Source of the DNA: Jackrogersella multiformis
Lineage: Eukaryota; Ascomycota; Sordariomycetes; Xylariales; Hypoxylaceae
Length of the DNA: 64,000 bases
Assembly (NCBI GenBank): GCA_902806575.1
Contig: CADCXD010000018.1
Coordinates: forward strand, 3,038,001 to 3,102,000
Direction: 5' to 3'
A program made the translations under genes and the position numbers. Shown here in pieces: positions 43,450-54,139 of this stretch. Positions within the stretch are counted from its first letter, which is position 1, and every line of letters starts with the position of its first letter. A model generated the notes under the pieces. That model was not told the DNA's origin. It made no database searches and worked only from the letters and a program-made list of their open reading frames with translations.

Positions 43450-45395
43450 CTACGCTGCGAAGCGGGCAGTGTCTTACTGCCTGCAGAAGTGACAGGTCAT
43501 ATTTCTTTGGTCGAGCTGTCCCTCCGTACGCTATCTGCGTACCTTGGTGGTATGCGTCTACATTACGAGCTCGCCCTGTCGTGGATCACCACCGCAAATA
43601 TGCTGTTCGACAACTCCCACGGGCAACACGTTCCCGCAACCATAGGCGCGCCGGCATATGTCCGCGTATCTCGGCCAGTCAGCGGCTTGCGAACTTAGTA
43701 TAAGCTTGATTACCAGCATGCCTTGAGCAACGCTGGTGACCACGCACGTGCGGTCCGAACCTATACCTAGACCGCCGGCTTCGATGAGGCTCTTAGCTGC
43801 GGTGTCGTCATCTGGATGTAATCTTGTCGTAGGGAGAAGCTGAATTATGAACTTCTCTCTCCAAGACTGCGAGACAAGTACGTGCCGAATAATCGAGTGG
43901 TCTTGGGAAGAGATTAGTTCACCAATTTATTAATATTTCTAGCTTGTAGTAAAAATGTTTTTGCTGATTCGATCATTTAATATCAGAATATAATCCTTTG
44001 TCGACGCTAGCTACCATCCATAATAATTTAGGTAGATATCATAATCCTATCTTATCAGCGTGTCATGCAGTCATTTGTGATTCATAGGACAGCAACTTGT
44101 TTATTCCGGTAGTCTTCGCTGTAAAGTACTTCTAAGAACAGTATCAATAAATTCTCGCTTGAGCCGCTTACGATTTTCATAGTTACATGACCCCTATTTA
44201 TATAGTCACCTTGTTAAGACCAGTCCAGGTAAATAGTCACAAAAGCCTAAATTGACGAAGTATATATACTCGAGAAACTAGGTGTTTCCGAGACATAGGG
44301 GATATTCTAAGTTATGTTCATGGCAACCGGTTAGCAAGGGCGTTTAATGCGAAGTCACTAGCCAGCACGACGACACGATATAGGTAGAATTATGAAAAGC
44401 GAAGGTATATATATATTGTAGTAGAATTTTTATACCTCGAGTCAACTCCGAGCATCCCCCTGGTGGGTTCTTGCCAGCTGCCTACTACCTCTGCCTTTGT
44501 GGTCCACGATACGGCGCTTAGTGGTCATGTGAGTGTTCATCCGTATTACATAGTACGGCGGCAAGCTCACTTGACTGCTATTGATAGTTCCTCGTCGTGT
44601 TGACCCCAAACCGTAGCAAATCACTAGGTATCGACATGGCTGAACTCGCGAGGGATCCATGCAGAGACAAGCTCCAGCACGTTACTGACCTCATCCAAAG
44701 CCTCTAAATTAGTTAAACCATGGACTGCTGCGTACAGGTCTGAGAAAGACTTGCTTCAGGTACTTACGGCAGTAATAAATCTTCCTTTCCGCATAGATAG
44801 ACATATCCATGGCAGATGGTGATAAATAAGTAAGTATTTGTATACTGCGTAGAGTCACTCCCATTACACGTGGACTAACACCAAGCCAATATATCATCAC
44901 CATCTCCTCCCCCTTTTCCTCTCCCATTCCGTCTATAAGACAGATAATTCAGGAAAAGGTATCGATCGAACAAGCACATAAGTACTCGTCGAATGAGATG
45001 GATTCATCCATAAACCTAGCTTCGTATACATTTAGTACCCCTTTTCTTATAACATACCATCCCACTGGTTCCAAAACAATTACTCTAATATAGACGAGGT
45101 ACTTAGGTAGGCAGGCATATACAGCACCCACCTCATCTCGTTCCAAGCATCCCACAACCCATACGGGATAATCCTCAGGCAGACATACGGTAGTATAAGG
45201 GGCATACACGAGTGAGTAAGTTATCTACGCACGAATCACGTAACCAAATCAACACGGCACATCAGACAAGCAAAAAGTGCAATATGGCGTAGAACCGCGT
45301 GAAATTTATTGCGAACAACGCTTCGACAATCCCGCCTGGCCTCGTACACGAACTATACAGCCCTAAGAACTAATCAACTAACTAGCTGCCTACGA

Positions 45396-46997
45396 TCAAT
45401 CGAACCGGTCCGGCAGGACGATGGGCGCCACGAGGGTCCAGATGTACATGCTGTAGCAGATCCAGGCGCTGACGATCTTGACCCAGCTCGCCCAGTACGT
45501 TCTTCCGACCGTCGCGAAGTTGCTGTCGGTCGGGAGGTCGTCCAGACCCTCCACGGTGCCCGTCAGCAGCGTTGCTACCCAGCAGGTGGCTAGGAAGAAG
45601 ATGATGTGGAAGACGGAGTAGTTGTACTGCGTGTTGGTACGCTCGTCGTCGCCGGGCGTTTTGCTGCTGTCGTCCTCGTCCTCGTCGTCGGAGAGGAGAG
45701 CATCGGCTGGTAAGCTACCCTCTTCGACTGCTCGGCGCAGGACTTCGGCCCTCATCTCACGACGACCAGGCTGCTGCGTCACGAGATCGTGCTCGTCCTC
45801 GTCCGCGAGCCTGATACCAACCCTGTTGTTGCCCAATCCAAGACTCTGGGTCGCCGCTCGTGTAGTAGTGTATGCCACTGTGAGCATCGTAACTATTGCG
45901 CCGATGACCACGGAGGTTGTCCGGGTGCCTTGGGCGCGTATCAAGGGGTTGCACTGCTTGTCGTCGGGTTCCATCGAAACAGCGGACATGGTGAGATAAG
46001 TGCAGTAAACTGCAACCATGGCGGCCTGCGCCAATCCAGCCTTGGAATTGTACTCCTGGATGGTGGGATGTACGGATATAAAAGATATAGCAAGCCAGAA
46101 TATGAGATTGATAGTGATGGCAGCCTGGTTCATCGAGCAGCCGCTGCGAGCAAAGAAGATATACTGAATGATAGTCATGGCGGCCGAACCTAGGTACATG
46201 CCCAGAGTCGAACCGATAAGCACACCTCTCCAGATCTTCGAGTCGGTATTTTCGATCTGCTCTAGGCAGTATTCGGCCCACGTGTGGGCGAGATCGACGA
46301 GCAGGATAAGACCAAGGATAAGGAAGAGCATGGCGCCGATGAATGCGAAGTAGTTACCCCAGACCTGGAAGAAAGCATCGGGTATTAGGAAGGATAAAAC
46401 GACGAAGGCGAGCCAGGCAATGATCTTAGGGCCCCAGAAGCCATTTTGAAGAGAAGCCCGCGGGTTCTTCGAGGAAGCGACACCGAATAGGAGACCGGCG
46501 AAGATAAGATGGAAGAGACCGAGGGCGAAGTTGATGCGGTGAACGGCTAGCCATCCATAACATTGACCGTTGGGACAGTTGATCTTAACATAGTCCAACA
46601 TCAGATGTTGTAATTTTTCGATTGCCCAAGGGGTGAGCATAATCCAGGCGAGGATGGAGTTGACGAGGAGGATGAGGGCATAGGCGATACGAGTAGCAAC
46701 ACTTGGATTCAATGTTATGTTAGTAGACATTTTGCGACACAGCATAGGAATGAGAATGGCAATGGGATGGTGGATTGATGATGGACTTTGAAGTATCTTA
46801 CCTGTTGCCACATTTCCCGCAGGCGCTACAGACCATGGAGCACGTAGCAGCACCACAGCAGCTAGCAGCGCAGGATATCAGCTATTTAATGTTAGTTGAA
46901 GTTATACCGAAATGTGCCCAACAAAGGCGACGAGGCTGCAACATACCGTGCCAGCGCCGGGTAACGCCAGCATGGGAAGAGATAGGAGGGCACCCAT
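45396..46997 (-). CDS. TMS1: Serinc-family membrane protein TMS1
   Basis: Exons 46997-46947, 46881-46802 and 46701-45396; 478 residues. Joined N-terminus: MGALLSLPMLALPGAGT, then LISCAASCCGAATCSMVCSA and CGKCGN / SVATRIAYALILLVNSILAW, the Cys-rich start and first helices typical of Serinc/TDE1. Further signatures include YGWLAVHRINFALGLFHLI, NGFWGPKIIAWLAFVV, RSGCSMNQAAITINL and YSVFHIIFFLATCWVATLL. Multiple membrane spans and an acidic cytoplasmic loop (LLSDDEDEDDSSKTPGDDER) precede the last helices. Serincs are vacuolar/endosomal/plasma membrane proteins reported to influence serine-derived lipid synthesis or lipid scrambling; the fungal role is poorly defined. Introns are 65 and 100 nt; the second has CTACTAACAT as branch site. 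Confidence 0.94.
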
Positions 46998-47564
46998 CTT
47001 GGGCAATGAGTAGAAATTCCTGATTCCTTTGATTTTCTTGCTTTCTCTTACTTGTCGCGTTGGAGATGTCTAGAGGTCGGTTGGGGAGGAAAAAAAGAAA
47101 GAAAGAAGAAAAATGAGGAAAGGTCGTGACAATGTTGAAATGTTGCCGCCGAGTTTGGCGTGGCGGTTGCGACGGGAAGTTACGCACGGACCATGTATTA
47201 CGTAGGGGTCATACGACTAAGACAAATATAGTAAAGCATGTGTATAGCGATATGATTTGAATATCTTGGAAATATCATTATAAAGGGATTTCTTACTAAA
47301 TAAATACTATGAATTATTTCATTATTTCATACCTTTTTATTTAATACGATGATATCGTTCATTAGTAAAGCTGGTCTACACATTTAAACAACAGACCCTG
47401 AGAATAACACAAGTAAGAATTAGATAGCCATAGTAGTATCTTACTCGTTTCATATACATAGACGATACTCAAGATCTTCATATATACAACCAGCTCCCCT
47501 GGATTTACCTACACTTTCAACTTCATGAAAATTCCCCACGACATGCCAATCCTTTCCAACCCAT
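46998..47564. other. TMS1 upstream / LPMO downstream region
   Basis: TMS1 leader is purine-rich on the plus strand (about 47085-47115). The rest is AT-rich. No gene seen. Confidence 0.5.
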
Positions 47565-48317
47565 CTAACCAGTGAATAGCGCCGGGCCCGGCATCGGGTA
47601 AGCCGCAGTCCCGTACGGGCTGAAGTGAATGCCGGGGTCGGTGTTCTTGTACAGCGCCGTGCCCAGCGTGCCCGCCGGCCTCGCGGTGCCCGAGCCCGTG
47701 ACGGCAATATTGAAGCACTGCGGGTAGTTCTGCGCGCCGTTCAGGCTGCCGCCGCCGTGCAGGGCGATGATCTCGTGGCGCAGCACGTAGTTGCCCGGGG
47801 CGAGGGAGGCGGGGATCTTCGTCGTCCACTTGTTGTTGTCCGCGACCAGCTTCGCGCTCGCCCACTGGCCGTTCTCGAGCCCGCTCGCCTGGATCTTGAC
47901 CCACTTGAGCTTCGTCTTGTCGGCCTTGCTGCAGTCGCCGTCGCACGCCGCCACGTAGTCGATGATGGGGCCGTACGGGTGCGGCCACGCGCCCCCCGCC
48001 GACGTGCCCCACTGGAACGTCACGCTGCTGCCGGCCTTGACCGTCGTCGTCAGCGAGCCCGGCGCCGAGTTCTTGTGGCAGTTTATGTCCGCCGTCTGGT
48101 ACGCGTCCGGCGCCACGAACCCGCTGTCCAGGTTCTCCGCGTACCAGGCCGCGAGCGGGGGCACGCTCATCCCGTTCTTCTTGTCGTAGTAGTACTGCAG
48201 CAGAAACCCGGGCTCCTGCTTCCCGCCCGCCACGTAGTCGGTAACGTAGCCATGGCCCAGAGTCGTGGTGACGAAGGCACCGAGCAGTGCGAGGAGAGAG
48301 GCGGTAGACACAGGCAT
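47565..48317 (-). CDS. AA9 lytic polysaccharide monooxygenase (LPMO)
   Basis: Single exon of 250 residues. Residues 1-21 form a signal peptide (LLALLGAFVTTTLG) and cleavage exposes His22 (HGYVTDYVAGG), the N-terminal copper ligand. The second ligand is most likely the His in GGAWPHPYGPIIDYVAAC; GAQNYPQCFNIAV supplies the conserved Gln and axial Tyr, and YVLRHEIIALHGG is the AA9 core strand. The domain continues to TDPGIHFSPY and the chain stops at PALFTG, so there is no linker or cellulose-binding module. AA9 enzymes oxidatively cleave cellulose or other beta-1,4-glucans outside the cell using an external electron donor; regioselectivity and substrate cannot be read here. The gene is strongly GC-rich compared with its flanks. 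Its presence suggests a plant-biomass-degrading lifestyle. Confidence 0.94.
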   Translation of the reverse strand: MPVSTASLLALLGAFVTTTLGHGYVTDYVAGGKQEPGFLLQYYYDKKNGMSVPPLAAWYAENLDSGFVAPDAYQTADINCHKNSAPGSLTTTVKAGSSVTFQWGTSAGGAWPHPYGPIIDYVAACDGDCSKADKTKLKWVKIQASGLENGQWASAKLVADNNKWTTKIPASLAPGNYVLRHEIIALHGGGSLNGAQNYPQCFNIAVTGSGTARPAGTLGTALYKNTDPGIHFSPYGTAAYPMPGPALFTG

Positions 48318-50006
48318 GGCGAAGGAATATTAAGTCCCTGGGTACGAGTATACTGGTTTCACTCGAGGAGAGCAGAGAGCGAAGGAGGTCTGCAGCAAAC
48401 AGGTAACTTGTAAGGGCAGAACAGATTGTCACTTAGATTGGCGAGAAATGTGTGTCCTTTATCTACGAGAGAGGTTGCAACACCAAGAAATACAAACTAC
48501 CTCTCTGCCTTACAAATTGCTTGGAATGGTACCTATAGTCAAATTCAAGATGGTCTATACGTAATTAACATGATTTGAAATATGATAATTCGAACCTGAG
48601 TGGTGGGATCTCAGCCTATTTTTCACAAAAATAGCAGTCACTCTAATGCTTGGTGGTTGTTATTCGTCACCAAAAGGGTATCCGGAGCTCAAATCACCGC
48701 GTACGGGACTAGGCAAGCCGAATTTACATATTAGTCTTAGAGCTATGATGATGACTACGCCCTCACATCCGCTGGTCCATTTTACATTATATATACCTAG
48801 ATATGTATATAAATACTTTTATAATCAATCACATAACTCTGTGATAATTGACTTGCGAGGTTGGTTTTCCTATCTTTATTATATAAACTTAGCTCCTTAC
48901 GACGAGTAGTATACTGGCCACGGAAAGTGGAAACAGCTCAGGTAATTGATTATGCGGCTATTATATGTACCTAGTTATTTAAAGGCGAAATGTGAGTTTA
49001 TATATTTGTTACTTTGCTGTGTTTACTACTAATCACTCGAGCTAAGCTGGAGAGAAATCACCCCTTATCTAGCTTAGTATGCTTCATTATAATTCTAACG
49101 CCCTCGACGAACCAAGCAAATTATAGCTTTCTAGTTGCTTTGGGGTGGTCCAGTTCCATGGGTCATAATAAAGCCTCAACTAAGATCTAACTCTGGCATG
49201 TCTCAATTCTGTCTTTGTGATTCGCCGAGGTTGAAGAGTACCCAAGTAGGATAACAGTGTTCGTTCTGATACACACAATCCATTGTAGGAAGCCATAGGA
49301 ACCCCAGCCGCGAGTTTCGATCATTTTGAAAATGGATCTATCTGTCTTAGCTTCGGACAATCCCGAATGCTGATACACTATTAGTTCTGTCTCTCCCATA
49401 AATGGAAGATCTAGTGTAACGTAAGATCCCAGATCTGAAGCCGCGGGTTCGGAGTCAAATCCGGAAAACGTGACCTTAGGGGTCTTCGAGCATTTGCAGG
49501 AATTATACGCCTCGTAAGTAAGTATGTAGTGTAGTAAGCATGTAGTATTATAGCGTTGTTAAGGGCGGTGAGCCATGAGTGTTCCATGGCAAGCAAATAT
49601 GTCCTTCCACTTGTCTTACACGTAATGAGCCCAAGACTGCTACGGCAGCCTTGCCAATAGAATATCGATAAAAACCATTATGCTGAGAGAGTCAAGGCGG
49701 CTACATACCTAGTATTAAGTAGGTATGTAAGAATTATAGATATTAAGTGGAACCGTGAGCTGGCGTTGGAACCTTGGAAATCAAAGAGATCAGATAGGAC
49801 TTAAAGTTATTGCATGCCGTTGTATGCGGCCTGAGCTAACGCGAAAGAGGATGGTCTAGGATACTACCTAGGTAGGTACCTGGCCCAGCCGCTGTTCTGG
49901 CCCACGTCGCCCACTTCCCGAAGCGGTAGGGGTTGAAGCGAGCGCAGATAAGCCGATAAGCGCCAACGGTCCACCGTTCCGTAACCATTGCGCACTTCAA
50001 ACGTTC

Positions 50007-50045
50007 CTCCCTATCAAATCTCCCTATCAAATCTCCTTATCAAAT
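50007..50045. repeat. CTCCCTATCAAAT 13-mer tandem repeat
   Basis: Three contiguous copies; the third is CTCCTTATCAAAT. It contains TATCAAAT, a possible GATA-type site on the opposite strand (ATTTGATA). Confidence 0.9.
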
Positions 50046-50214
50046 CTCCCCTTACACAACCATCCTCTTAAAACCTCGTAGCATCGAACTCCCGAATCCC
50101 GATTGCTTCCTTCTACTCCATTCGTTCCAAACCCTTTATGTTCGGCATGGCAGATCTAGCATAAAAAGTAGCCCCCCGGATCTGGTCTTTTTCCGACATC
50201 GCACAACATCCTGT

Positions 50215-50238
50215 GCCGTATCGCCGTATCGCCGTATC
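50215..50238. repeat. GCCGTATC octamer tandem repeat
   Basis: Three perfect contiguous copies about 200 bp before the MFS start codon; a TTGTTATCAAC direct repeat follows near 50258-50278. Confidence 0.9.
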
Positions 50239-50440
50239 GTAGCCCTCCGATCTTTGTTATCAACTTGTTATCAACTCCTTCAGATATCTCTCTCGTATTT
50301 GTCACTTAGATCCTACAGCCTTGATCTGTTTTTCTTCTCTTCTCTATTTCTCTCTCTCGGTAAAACCTCATTCGGGTCGGAGGCAAAAGATATGACATCT
50401 TATTTAATAACTGTCACATAGTTCGAATTTGCTTCTCAAC

Positions 50441-52304
50441 ATGACTGTAGCTGACCAGGTCTACAATGCTCGCATCGTGTCGAGTGTTGCCGCCACCGTT
50501 ATCTCGCTGGCCTGCGGAACCAATGTAAGGGGCTCTCCACCATTATTCTATTCGTTGAAATATCTTCGATATTCGGTATGATGATGTCTGATAGTACAGC
50601 GATAGTATGTCTACTCGGCATGGGCGCCTCAGTTTTCGGACAAGTTATTACTGTCCGCTACTGAGAGCAACCTAATCGGACTTGCCGGGAATCTAGGAAT
50701 GTATTCGATGGGTGTCCCCGTGGGCATATTCGTCGATAGTAAAGGTCCCCGGCCCGCCGTTATCGTAGGTTCTATCTTACTCGGTCTTGGCTATTACCCG
50801 TTACACCAAGCATACGACGCCGGCCACGGATCCGTCCCTTGGATGTGCTTCGTGTCCTACCTGACCGGCCTCGGCGGTTGTATGGCGTTCGCCGCCGCCG
50901 TGAAGACTTCGGCTCTGAACTGGCCACACCACCGCGGCACCGCTACCGCTTTTCCTCTCGCCGCTTTCGGCCTGAGCGCCTTCTTCTTCGCTCTCATTGG
51001 CTCCATATTATTCCCCGGCAGCCCAAGCAAATTCCTGATGCTGCTCGCGTATGGCACCTTCGGCCTGACCTTCGTTGGATTTTTCTTTCTGCGCGTACTC
51101 CCGCCTCACTCGCCTTACCATGCCGTGCCCGACGCCGAGCCGGGCATGTCGGACTCCCGAGAGCTACATCGTACCGTATCGCAAGAGTCGAAGACCCGCG
51201 CTGGCCGCGGGAACCCTTCTGAACCTGGTATGTCGCCCAACACTACTGACAGCACCAGCACCACCACCACCAACTACAACACCAAGATGGCCCAAGACGC
51301 CTCAGAACAAGAGGATGAGGCAAGCGGCATCCTCGACCCCCTAGACACAGACCCCAAAGGAACCAGCACCGCCCAAGCGGTCGACGCCGAGGAAGCTGCG
51401 TCAGGCAACCGGGACGGTGCCGATGAGACGTCTTCGCTTCTCTCCCAGTCCACCTTCTCCTCCTCCCTGCCAGGCGAAGTCTTAGTGCAGAGCAGTGTTG
51501 ATATGGATCGTTCTCACCGTGTAGATATCCGTGGCATCAACCTCATCAAGAACGTCGAATTCTGGCAGCTGTTTTGCATCATGGCCATCCTCTCCGGCAT
51601 CGGCCTCATGACCATCAAGTGAGTGTATAACCATCTCCGCGTCGCGTCGCGTATCTCCCCCCCACGCCCTGACACGTGTGCCTAGCAACATCGGGAACGA
51701 CGTCACGGCGCTCTGGAAGCACTACGACGACTCCATCGACGACAAGACGCTCGTCCTCCGCCAGCAGCTCCACGTGTCCATCCTGTCCATCGGCAGCTTC
51801 GCGGGGCGCCTGCTCAGCGGCGTGGGGTCGGACTTCCTCGTCAAGGTGGTGCACGCGAGCCGCGTGTGGTGCCTGGTGGTGGCCTCGGGCATCTTCTCCA
51901 TCGCGCAGCTGTGCGCGCTCAACGTGGAGAACCCGCACATGCTAGGGTTCGTGTCGGGCTTCAGCGGCCTGGGCTACGGCTTCCTGTTCGGCGTGTTCCC
52001 GTCCATCGTGGCCGAGTCCTTCGGCATCCACGGCCTCAGCCAGAACTGGGGCTTCATGACCCTGTCCCCGGTGCTGTCCAGCAACGTGTTCAACCTGTTC
52101 TACGGCGCCGTGTTCGACGCCCACTCCGTCGTCGACAGGGACGGCGTCAGCTCCTGCGCCGACGGCCTCGAGTGCTACCGCGCCGCCTACGCCGTCACCC
52201 TCGGCGCCTGCGGCCTCGGCCTCGTCGTCACCCTCTGGGTCATCTGGCACCAGTACAAGACCCGGCAAGCCGAGAACGCCGGAAAGACCCGCGCTAGGAA
52301 GTGA
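50441..52304 (+). CDS. Nodulin-like / MCH1-type major facilitator superfamily transporter
   Basis: Exons 50441-50524, 50606-51618 and 51686-52304; 571 residues. The N-terminal half contains ISLACGTNYVYSAWAPQFSD, NLIGLAGNLGMYSMGVPVGI and FVDSKGPRPAVIVG, the nodulin-like MFS pattern; then SYLTGLGGCMAFAAAVKTSA and NWPHHRGTATAFPLAAFGLS. A long hydrophilic loop of about 150 residues (Thr/Ser/Asp/Glu-rich) separates the two halves, and a second six-helix bundle begins at NLIKNVEFWQLFCIMAI. The C-terminal half has GFSGLGYGFLFGVFPSIVAE. Related fungal proteins (yeast YMR155W, Mch1) have uncertain substrates; monocarboxylate transport was suggested by name but not established. Introns are 81 and 67 nt. 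Exon 3 is markedly more GC-rich than exon 1. It is probably a vacuolar or plasma-membrane carrier. Confidence 0.87.
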
Positions 52305-52615
52305 CGGTGATGTCAACGGCGAAAGCGAGATATTTAAATATAGGTATATATGTATGTAGAATGTAGCAGTAGCATGTAAGAAGGCAACAAGGCGCGCGCG
52401 AGCCGGACAGGTGTGTTGTGTTATGGTATGTAGACGGGACAGCGATGTTGGGAGAGCCTATCTAGGTATTTGTCTGGACCTGCATACCTTGGTATCTAGA
52501 CACAAATGGGATGGGATGTGGTGTGATGGGATAGATGGGATAGGATAGGATAGCTCAACATATCCACGGTGGAGGGGGCACGGAGTACGGACGGCTACCA
52601 TATCGCGCCAATAGG

Positions 52616-52656
52616 TACATACCTACATACCTACATACATACATACATACATACAT
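52616..52656. repeat. ACATACCT / ACAT tetranucleotide array
   Basis: Two ACATACCT units followed by several ACAT repeats; transitional between the window-wide ACCT word and a simple CATA microsatellite. Confidence 0.85.
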
Positions 52657-52693
52657 AGTTCCCACCCACCCGACCAACCGGCGTTCAGGGGTT

Positions 52694-52714
52694 GCGGTTT
52701 GCGGTTTGCGGTTT
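52694..52714. repeat. GCGGTTT heptamer tandem repeat
   Basis: Three perfect contiguous units. Heptameric but unlike the fungal telomere unit TTAGGG. Confidence 0.85.
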
Positions 52715-54139
52715 GCTGCGAAATTCATACATAGAACGGGGAACCGCCGCATAGATCCGAGATGGGGGAGGAAACTTATAGATCTCCTTTTTTTTATTTT
52801 ATATCTAATTAATGCCGAACCCGTCGTCGGGGTTTAAGATTCGCGCAATGTCTCAGCTGCCAAATGCTAAGCTCCCTACTACCTAGCCTCAGCGCCTTGT
52901 TACGCATGTGCGCGCTCGAGAGTTTGGTCTTTGTGCTTCGGTGCGGGAGGCTAGCTGCTTTAGCCGGGTACCTTACGCTTGACTGATTGATGTGCCTACA
53001 TGTAGGTAGGTACCTAAGGTACCTCTCTATATGGATACGGTATATTTACGTACGTACGACGCTTGGTTTGCATTTCACGGCAGGGCGGAGACTCGAGGCG
53101 GTGTCCGAGAGGAATTAGTTGAACATAGGGTTTTATTGTTGTGATCTGCGAATCGGGCTACGAGATCCCGGCAGTGCAAGGCGAGGGCGGAGACGCCCGT
53201 CTACCTAAATATCTAGCTACCTAGGTAGTTAAAGCGAGCCGCGCGCGTTCCCTTCTCTCTCGGGGAACGAATCCGTATTATCTCCTTCCTTCCATCCCTT
53301 GCCTGTCCGCTTTCTGTCCAAGTCGACCTTGTTGGGTAATCTCTCAGCGCATTCCTTTCCTCTCTCTCTCTAGATTATAATTAGGTGTGCGTCCGGCGGA
53401 CGTGGGTGGTTGATCCTTCGGTCACTTGGTTGACTAGCTCGTCCCGAAACCGTATCTATAACCCTTCCGTTGAGTCTGTATTCCGAAGGACCCCGACCTT
53501 CCCTTCCCTTGGTATTGTTACCCCCTGAAGACGGGCAAAGAAATAAGAAAAAGCTCGTGCCCCCAATTTGAGTTTCTTAGAAACCCGAGAGCTGTGGGAT
53601 AGGTGAAACAAGTTTTGTACAAGAATCTTAGCTACATCTGTACAACCAGGTCGATGCCGAACAGCACTCTCCAATCAGACGTCATGTCGTGTAAGTTGGA
53701 CGCGGCTTGTGGAAGATAGAAATCAGAGCACCTGCTCTTTGCGAGACTGGTTAGTCCACCACGAAGAACCAAACTCCAAACCAGTGCAGATGCAAAGCCG
53801 AAGAAGTGGATATAAGAAATCCCCGGAAGAAAAGTCTCTTAACAGCAAGGTGTAGACTGATCGATAGAGCATCGTGGCATGCTCTGGCTATGAGAAGAAT
53901 GCCAAGGAGTGCCTAAGCTCAACAACCCCTTCAACATTATAAATCGAATGGGTTTGAAGTGTATATATACAAGGAACAATGGGTTCTAACAAGAGCCCTA
54001 TTACCAGTTTGTGTTCATATCTCGTTGGATATGGTTCATAAAGCTGAGCTTCGAGATCGGCGTATATCCCAAATCTTTCTCGACGGTATTCAAGACCTCT
54101 CTACAACCGCCAGGTAAGTATCCCGATTTTAGCTGACAA

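Larger units (their letters stand above)
40925..45395. other. 4.5 kb gene-free island
   Basis: No family signature in any frame on either strand; the longest open frames (about 90 codons) look random. The left part has poly-A (about 41547-41560) and a 29-bp T-rich tract. About 42440-43260 is comparatively GC-rich and lacks the repeats, while 43900-44450 is strongly AT-rich. Direct repeats GCTAGCCA (about 43325-43343) and a GTAT microsatellite are present. No terminal inverted repeats or transposase remnants were noticed. It may hold a long non-coding transcript, a decayed gene or transposon, or extended regulatory DNA. Confidence 0.5.
48318..50440. other. Intergenic region LPMO upstream / MFS upstream
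   Basis: 2.1 kb divergent spacer. Mostly AT-rich with no coding signatures; an ACCTAGGTAGGTACC word near 49865-49880 and two tandem arrays close to the MFS gene (listed separately). The final ~400 bp before the MFS ATG is pyrimidine-rich (TTTTTCTTCTCTTCTC near 50330), as in many fungal promoters. Confidence 0.55.
52305..54139. other. Convergent intergenic region MFS / BST1 with several microsatellites
   Basis: 1.8 kb. Contains GATGGGATAGGATAGGATAG (about 52523-52552), a CATA array (52616-52656), three GCGGTTT units (52694-52714) and GGTAGGTACCTAAGGTACC (about 53005-53025). The 72-codon frame at 53456-53674 (minus) shows no family signature. Confidence 0.55.

Noticed and set aside
47509..48432. 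307-codon frame on the minus strand and a 262-codon frame on the plus strand across the LPMO gene
   Set aside because: Alternative frames of a GC-rich gene; Arg/Ala-rich, while the AA9 frame has all family motifs.
52694..52714. Telomere-like heptamer GCGGTTT
   Set aside because: Only three units, wrong unit for filamentous fungi (TTAGGG) and internal to a gene-rich region.
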